In this document: positions 34,446 to 38,657 of the stretch, piece by piece
Numbering within the stretch: the stretch's first letter is position 1
Layout: each line of letters begins with the position of its first letter
Program-made: the position numbers and the translations under genes
The notes under the pieces: model-generated
Database searches by the model: none
The model's input: the letters and a program-made list of their open reading frames with translations, nothing else
What the model was told of the DNA's origin: nothing
Origin: Candidatus Omnitrophota bacterium
GTDB lineage: Bacteria > Omnitrophota > Gorgyraeia > Gygaellales > Profunditerraquicolaceae
DNA length: 38,657 bases
Reading direction: 5' to 3'
Assembly (NCBI GenBank): GCA_023818655.1
Contig: JAMWCI010000005.1
Coordinates: 1 to 38,657, forward strand

Positions 34446-36115
34446 TTAATTTTCTCCTTTACTTTTCCTTCTAATTCATCCAGAGAAAAAGGCCTGCCAT
34501 CATATTTTAATATTTTTTCGTCTACCCTAAATCCATAACCGTTAATAAGACGCGCTAATTGTCCTGTAGCGTTATTTTCTACACAGATTATTTTTTTCAC
34601 ATCCTTAAGAGACTCTTGAAATTGTCTTGCAGGAAACGGTAAAAACACTACTAGCTGAACAACCTTTAAGCCCAATCTCTGGGCTGTCTCTATACAGACG
34701 CCTTTATTTGAACCCCAGCAAAGAAGGGCAACCGTCGCATCGCTATTGCCATAAACCCTGACCGGTTCATAGCCTTCTAATTCTTTTAATAAATATTTTT
34801 CTTTGCGCAGGCGTTTATCTTGCATCAAAGTAGTAATGCTGGGCTCTTCGGTAGTTATGCCAAATTCATCGTGCTCATAGCTATTTACCTTAACAACCGC
34901 ATCTCTATCCGGAACAAAGGTCAGGGGAGAGATACCCGTATCGGTGTTTAGATATCTTTTATAGGGAGATTTCCTGTCCCATAAAAGAGCTTCTTCTTCC
35001 TTAATCTTATCTATAGAATCAATATCAAAACTGTAAATTCCTTCGCTTAATGTCTTATCTGAAAGGATAATTACCGGTAATTGATACTTCCAGGCGAAAT
35101 TTAATGAAACCGCCGACCAGAAATATGCCTCTTCCGCATCGCCTGGAGCCACCACCAATCTGGGAAATTCTCCGTGTCCAGCGCTTAGAATAAAAAGCAA
35201 TTCAGACTGGGCGGTATAGGTAGGCAGGCCAGTGCTGGGTCCTGTCCTTTGACCAACCATAATCACCACTGGTAACTCGCCCATCCCAACAAAACTCAAA
35301 CCCTCGGTCATTAGACAAAAACCGCCACCCGATGTCCCCACCGCCACCTTTTCTCCTGCATACGCACAACCCAAAGCCATCAAAATTACCGCTATCTCGC
35401 TTTCGGGATGAATAACCTTTAAAGAAAAATCTTTCGCCACGCTAGCTAAAAAATGCAGGAGACTGGAAGAAGGGGTCATCGGATAAGCAATATATGTTTT
35501 AAGACCTGCCCTGATAAGCCCTAAACCAATAGCCTGGTTTCCGTCAAGCAAGGCAAGCATAGGTTGCTTTAACGGCTCTATCTTTTTAAGCTCCTTCGCC
35601 TCATTATAACTCCTCTGGGCAACCTTTAAATTTAAATCTGTATCCTTGGTAATCTCTTTTCTAAAAACCGTCTCTAAAAAATCCCATTTTATTCCTACGG
35701 CTTTAAAGAATGCCGCAATGATACAGGTATTGCGCATTATCTCAGGCGCGTTTTCTTCTTTGGTTATCTTTGTCAGAGGAATCCCTGCTGTCTGCATTCC
35801 TGCAGCTAAACCCTCTAATTTTACGGAATCAGCATCGTAAATTACTACGGAATTATTTTTTAATCTGTGTTGATGAAAATTTAATGTGTCTTGATTTAAC
35901 GCTAGGAGAAAATCTATCTGGTTTTTATGGCAGGAGATTTTTTGGGAAGATACCCGGATTATAGAAAAGGTATGTCCCCCTCTTATAACAGAAGGATAAT
36001 CGCGGTAAATATATAAGCGAAATCCAAGTTGATTAAAGACCTGGCCGATAATGGCTTGAGATTTATCTATGCCAAAACCCGCCTTTCCACCAATAAGGAC
36101 AGAAGAATCAACCAT
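34427..36115 (-). CDS. 2-oxoacid:ferredoxin oxidoreductase alpha subunit with N-terminal gamma domain (KorA-like)
   Basis: N-terminal IGGKAGFGIDKSQAIIG...GGHTFSIIRVS (gamma) and GNQAIGLGLIRAGLKTYIAYPMTPSSSLLHFLA...GTSGGGFCLMTEGLSF. Confidence 0.93.
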   Translation of the reverse strand: MVDSSVLIGGKAGFGIDKSQAIIGQVFNQLGFRLYIYRDYPSVIRGGHTFSIIRVSSQKISCHKNQIDFLLALNQDTLNFHQHRLKNNSVVIYDADSVKLEGLAAGMQTAGIPLTKITKEENAPEIMRNTCIIAAFFKAVGIKWDFLETVFRKEITKDTDLNLKVAQRSYNEAKELKKIEPLKQPMLALLDGNQAIGLGLIRAGLKTYIAYPMTPSSSLLHFLASVAKDFSLKVIHPESEIAVILMALGCAYAGEKVAVGTSGGGFCLMTEGLSFVGMGELPVVIMVGQRTGPSTGLPTYTAQSELLFILSAGHGEFPRLVVAPGDAEEAYFWSAVSLNFAWKYQLPVIILSDKTLSEGIYSFDIDSIDKIKEEEALLWDRKSPYKRYLNTDTGISPLTFVPDRDAVVKVNSYEHDEFGITTEEPSITTLMQDKRLRKEKYLLKELEGYEPVRVYGNSDATVALLCWGSNKGVCIETAQRLGLKVVQLVVFLPFPARQFQESLKDVKKIICVENNATGQLARLINGYGFRVDEKILKYDGRPFSLDELEGKVKEKIKWRKEI

Positions 36116-36204
36116 AACTGTTTTTGAAAAGATTGCCTGCTCGATTATCGTCGTTGGTACAGAACATTCACCGCGTCTCTTATTATCCTAAAAACTCCTG
36201 TCAT

Positions 36205-36711
36205 CTACTCCCATATATGAGAAATGGCCTCGGTGATAGAATAACTATCAAGAAGGTCTGACTTGTCTTTTTCAATCCGGGCAAATCTTCTCTCTTTTTG
36301 CAGAAAGTTCCTTTGTTGATTTTTCTCTTTCAAGAGCCGCCTAAATAACTCTTTATCTTCTTTATCCCCGCTGAGATCCAATAATTCGCTGTAAGATCTT
36401 ATGGAGGCGTTAATAATCTCCAACCCTAAATTAAGCGCCCCCAACAAAGAAAAACTTGTCGGGTTTAGTTGACAAAGCTTACATTTATCCTCCAAGACAA
36501 AATTATTTACTCCTGCATTTTTCAGATACCCCAGCAGCAATCCTTTGTTTTTTTCCGCTAAATCTGCGAAATTATAGAACGTGGCTCTTACCTTACCGTT
36601 TTTAATTAAAGAGGCGGCATATTTAAAATAAACAGAAGCAGTGTGTTCTGCGTCTATAGCAGTCTGTAAATCTTCTTTTAGCTTGCCTTTATTCTCTTTA
36701 ACATCCTGTTT
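36205..36711 (-). CDS. Rubrerythrin/ferritin-like helical protein (divergent)
   Basis: KLKEDLQTAIDAEHTASVYFKYAASLIKNGKVRATFYNFADLAEKNKGLLLGYLKNAG; ferritin-like pattern; start chosen at MDKQDVKENKGK. Confidence 0.55.
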   Translation of the reverse strand, partial: KQDVKENKGKLKEDLQTAIDAEHTASVYFKYAASLIKNGKVRATFYNFADLAEKNKGLLLGYLKNAGVNNFVLEDKCKLCQLNPTSFSLLGALNLGLEIINASIRSYSELLDLSGDKEDKELFRRLLKEKNQQRNFLQKERRFARIEKDKSDLLDSYSITEAISHIWE

Positions 36712-36855
36712 ATCCATCCAAGCATCCCTCTTCTTCAAAAGCCTTAAAAGACAAAAGGACGTATACGACCTGACGCATCTGTCTTTTTAAGTATCTTTTT
36801 TGCTTTTTTATCTGGTCACTTTATAATAAACGCCCCTTTACCCTAATATTTAAAT

Positions 36856-36884
36856 AATATACCAAAGATAGCTGTATATTGCAA
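36856..36884 (-). promoter_or_regulatory. Candidate sigma70-type promoter
   Basis: Minus strand TTGCAA-17 nt-TATATT upstream of the ferritin-like gene. Confidence 0.45.
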
Positions 36885-36909
36885 AGTAATTATACCAATA
36901 ATTTAGAGG

Positions 36910-36954
36910 CTATCTACAACGTTTTCTAGATTTATTTAATCCGCACTTCGTCAT
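36910..36954 (-). CDS. Possible 14-aa micro-ORF MTKCGLNKSRKRCR
   Basis: AAGGAGG-5 nt-ATG on the minus strand between peroxiredoxin and the downstream promoter. Confidence 0.25.
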   Translation of the reverse strand: MTKCGLNKSRKRCR

Positions 36955-37030
36955 CTTTTTGCCTCCTTCAGACAAATATAGCTTTTCCTGCTGCCCTGCC
37001 TCTTTATTTCTTCATCTCAAAATCCACATC

Positions 37031-37645
37031 TCAAGCGCCAGCCTTTAATCGCTCGCCCACTTTTCCCACCAAGTCTTTTCCTGGTGTTAGGGTTTTTTTG
37101 CCGGGCTCCCATTTTGCTGGGCAAACGTGGGCCGGGTTTTCTCTTGTATACTTAAAGGCTCTAAGTTTCCTTAAGAGTTCATCGGAGTTTCTGCCTACAG
37201 GAAAGTAGTTAACCTCCGAGCCCATAAGCTTTCCATCTGGGTCAATAATAAATGTTCCTCTTAAGGCAAGACCGGCTGCCTCATCATAAACTCCAAAAAT
37301 CTTGGATAATGTATGTGTGGGGTCTGCGCCCATAGGATATCCAATCTTAGACAACAGCTTTTCTTGTCTCTGCCAGGCGTAATGTACATAATGGGTATCG
37401 GTGCTTACCGAGATTAACTCTGCGCCTTCTTTCTTAATCTCGACGTATCTGTCTCCCACGTCTTGTAATTCTGTTGGGCAAACAAAGGTATAATCCGCCG
37501 GATAAAAAAATAGTATCAGCCATTTTCCTTTTTTCCAGATCTCGGAGAACTTAAGCTTGCTAAAGTCTCCTTTTTCAGGAAGATAAACATCCAACTCAAA
37601 ATCAGGAACCTTTTCTCCTACGCTTAATGCTTTGATTTCGTCCAT
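37031..37645 (-). CDS. Peroxiredoxin (AhpC/TSA family)
   Basis: LILFFYPADYTFVCPTELQDVGDRY, STDTHYVHYAWQ, NPAHVCPAKWEPGKKTL. Confidence 0.96.
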   Translation of the reverse strand: MDEIKALSVGEKVPDFELDVYLPEKGDFSKLKFSEIWKKGKWLILFFYPADYTFVCPTELQDVGDRYVEIKKEGAELISVSTDTHYVHYAWQRQEKLLSKIGYPMGADPTHTLSKIFGVYDEAAGLALRGTFIIDPDGKLMGSEVNYFPVGRNSDELLRKLRAFKYTRENPAHVCPAKWEPGKKTLTPGKDLVGKVGERLKAGA

Positions 37646-37658
37646 CCAAAATCACCTC

Positions 37659-38054
37659 CTAATCTTCAACCTCAATATCCTTGGTTACCTCCCAAAGACC
37701 GTGTAAATTACATTTTGCCCATGCTTTTAATGGTCCGTGGGCATGACTCAGTTTTACTGGAATGCTAACCTTGGGCAAACTCAATGAGCCAGAAAGATTC
37801 GCTCTAAATAAAAAAGTATCCCCCGAATACAGCTCAATCCACTCAATAAAATGCCCCGGCTCATTGGGATGGACCCTTAGCTTTCCTGTCTCAACGGTTA
37901 CCTCAAATACCTCATCTCGCTTTACTTTCTCCGGAGCGCTGATAACCGGAAGATGCTTCTGTTCCAATTCAGATAATGTATTTAAATCTCTTGCTGTGCG
38001 CACCCCACAAAGTATATCCTGCTCACAGATATATTTAGCTTGAGTCATCTTCAA
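37659..38054 (-). CDS. Superoxide reductase (neelaredoxin/desulfoferrodoxin SOR domain)
   Basis: KHLPVI, HPNEPGHFIEWIELY, CNLHGLWE: His4-Cys centre motifs. Confidence 0.93.
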   Translation of the reverse strand: MKMTQAKYICEQDILCGVRTARDLNTLSELEQKHLPVISAPEKVKRDEVFEVTVETGKLRVHPNEPGHFIEWIELYSGDTFLFRANLSGSLSLPKVSIPVKLSHAHGPLKAWAKCNLHGLWEVTKDIEVED

Positions 38055-38082
38055 AATCCTCCTTTTTTCAACTTGCCTCCAC

Positions 38083-38232
38083 TCATCTCTTTGGCGAACT
38101 CATTGTATCTTTTTTCTTCATTGGTCTGCCGCAACACCAAAGGGTAATCTCAGATATCCCGCAACAATCAAATACGTTTTCTCTGCCGCAAAGCACACAT
38201 ATTAATTTGTCCATTTTCTTAAACTTAGCCAT
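38083..38232 (-). CDS. Second desulforedoxin-like mini-protein (49 aa) directly upstream of SOR
   Basis: Own translation: MAKFKKMDKLICVLCGRENVFDCCGISEITLWCCGRPMKKKDTMSSPKR*; CxxCG...CCGxxM. Missed by the ORF-length cutoff. Confidence 0.78.
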   Translation of the reverse strand: MAKFKKMDKLICVLCGRENVFDCCGISEITLWCCGRPMKKKDTMSSPKR

Positions 38233-38371
38233 ATCGCTTCACCCCCTTTTTTTCAACATCAAATATTTTCTTATACCTGTCCAATTCTGCCCTGTTTAAC
38301 ATATCCATATAAAACTTTCTTTGCCATTTTACACCTGAATCTACCTTTCTATCCGCGTCTTCTAAAAAGGA

Positions 38372-38657
38372 TTACAGGCCAACCTCTCTTATCACCATCT
38401 TTATGGTTTCAGCTGAGTTCTTAAAGGCCTGTTTTTCTTCCTCTGAAAAATCAATATTCAAAACCTCTCTTACTCCATTTTTATTAATTACCGCGGGAAG
38501 ACTTAAATAGACATCATTAACCCCCAAATAATCTTTGACCAAGGATGAAACAGGCAAAACCGCGTTTTCGTTATTCAAGATTGCCTCGGTTATCCTAACC
38601 AAAGCAAGACCAATTCCATACGAGGTTTCATTTTTTCTCTCGATTATTTTATAAGCA
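38372..38657 (-). CDS. L-lactate/malate dehydrogenase, C-terminal part (cut by window edge)
   Basis: AYKIIERKNETSYGIGLALVRITEAILNNENAVLPVSSLV...NIDFSEEEKQAFKNSAETIKMVIREVGL*, LDH/MDH C-terminal pattern. Confidence 0.88.
   Translation of the reverse strand, partial: AYKIIERKNETSYGIGLALVRITEAILNNENAVLPVSSLVKDYLGVNDVYLSLPAVINKNGVREVLNIDFSEEEKQAFKNSAETIKMVIREVGL

Noticed and set aside
1502-38043. Numerous plus-strand ORFs of 60-138 aa in the ORF track
   Set aside because: All lie antisense to well-supported minus-strand genes or noncoding RNA elements, have no recognisable domains and have low-complexity compositions typical of shadow ORFs.
1-38657. CRISPR array, tRNA, rRNA, transposase or integrase
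   Set aside because: No regularly spaced repeats, cloverleaf-like genes, rRNA motifs or mobile-element proteins were seen; intergenic gaps are too short for rRNA. Visual reading only, so a tRNAscan/Infernal run would be decisive.

Overview
This 38.7 kb window is almost entirely coding, and essentially every credible gene lies on the minus strand. Plus-strand ORFs in the track are antisense shadows. Gene content suggests a strict or facultative anaerobe; an Omnitrophota-like lineage is a guess I cannot test here. Read in the minus direction from the right edge, the window holds: (i) a lactate/malate dehydrogenase C-terminus and an oxygen-defence block (desulforedoxin-like mini-protein, superoxide reductase, peroxiredoxin, ferritin-like proteins); (ii) a KorAB-type 2-oxoacid:ferredoxin oxidoreductase; (iii) a second desulforedoxin-like mini-protein, a decayed Rrf2 regulator and an Nfu-type protein; (iv) a sulfur block (DUF39 homocysteine-biosynthesis protein, NIL/ferredoxin, LarE-like, cysteine desulfurase); (v) birA plus bioBFHCDA with a recognisable BirA operator; (vi) housekeeping genes (mnmA, nadA, RluA-type, uppP, PfkB kinase, mscL, yqeY); (vii) a ~12 kb operon for a group 4 Mrp-type membrane-bound [NiFe] hydrogenase, carrying sulfhydrogenase beta/gamma-like subunits, an extra ferredoxin and an embedded PhoU-like protein; (viii) a PG-binding lipoprotein, then a clear c-di-GMP-I (GEMM-I) riboswitch and complex terminator ahead of a frameshifted GH1 glycosidase and a cNMP-binding/MinD-like/patatin-like protein cut by the window edge. 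The most interesting items are the riboswitch-headed GH1/cNMP-patatin locus, the composite hydrogenase operon, and several small or decayed genes that the ORF track misses.
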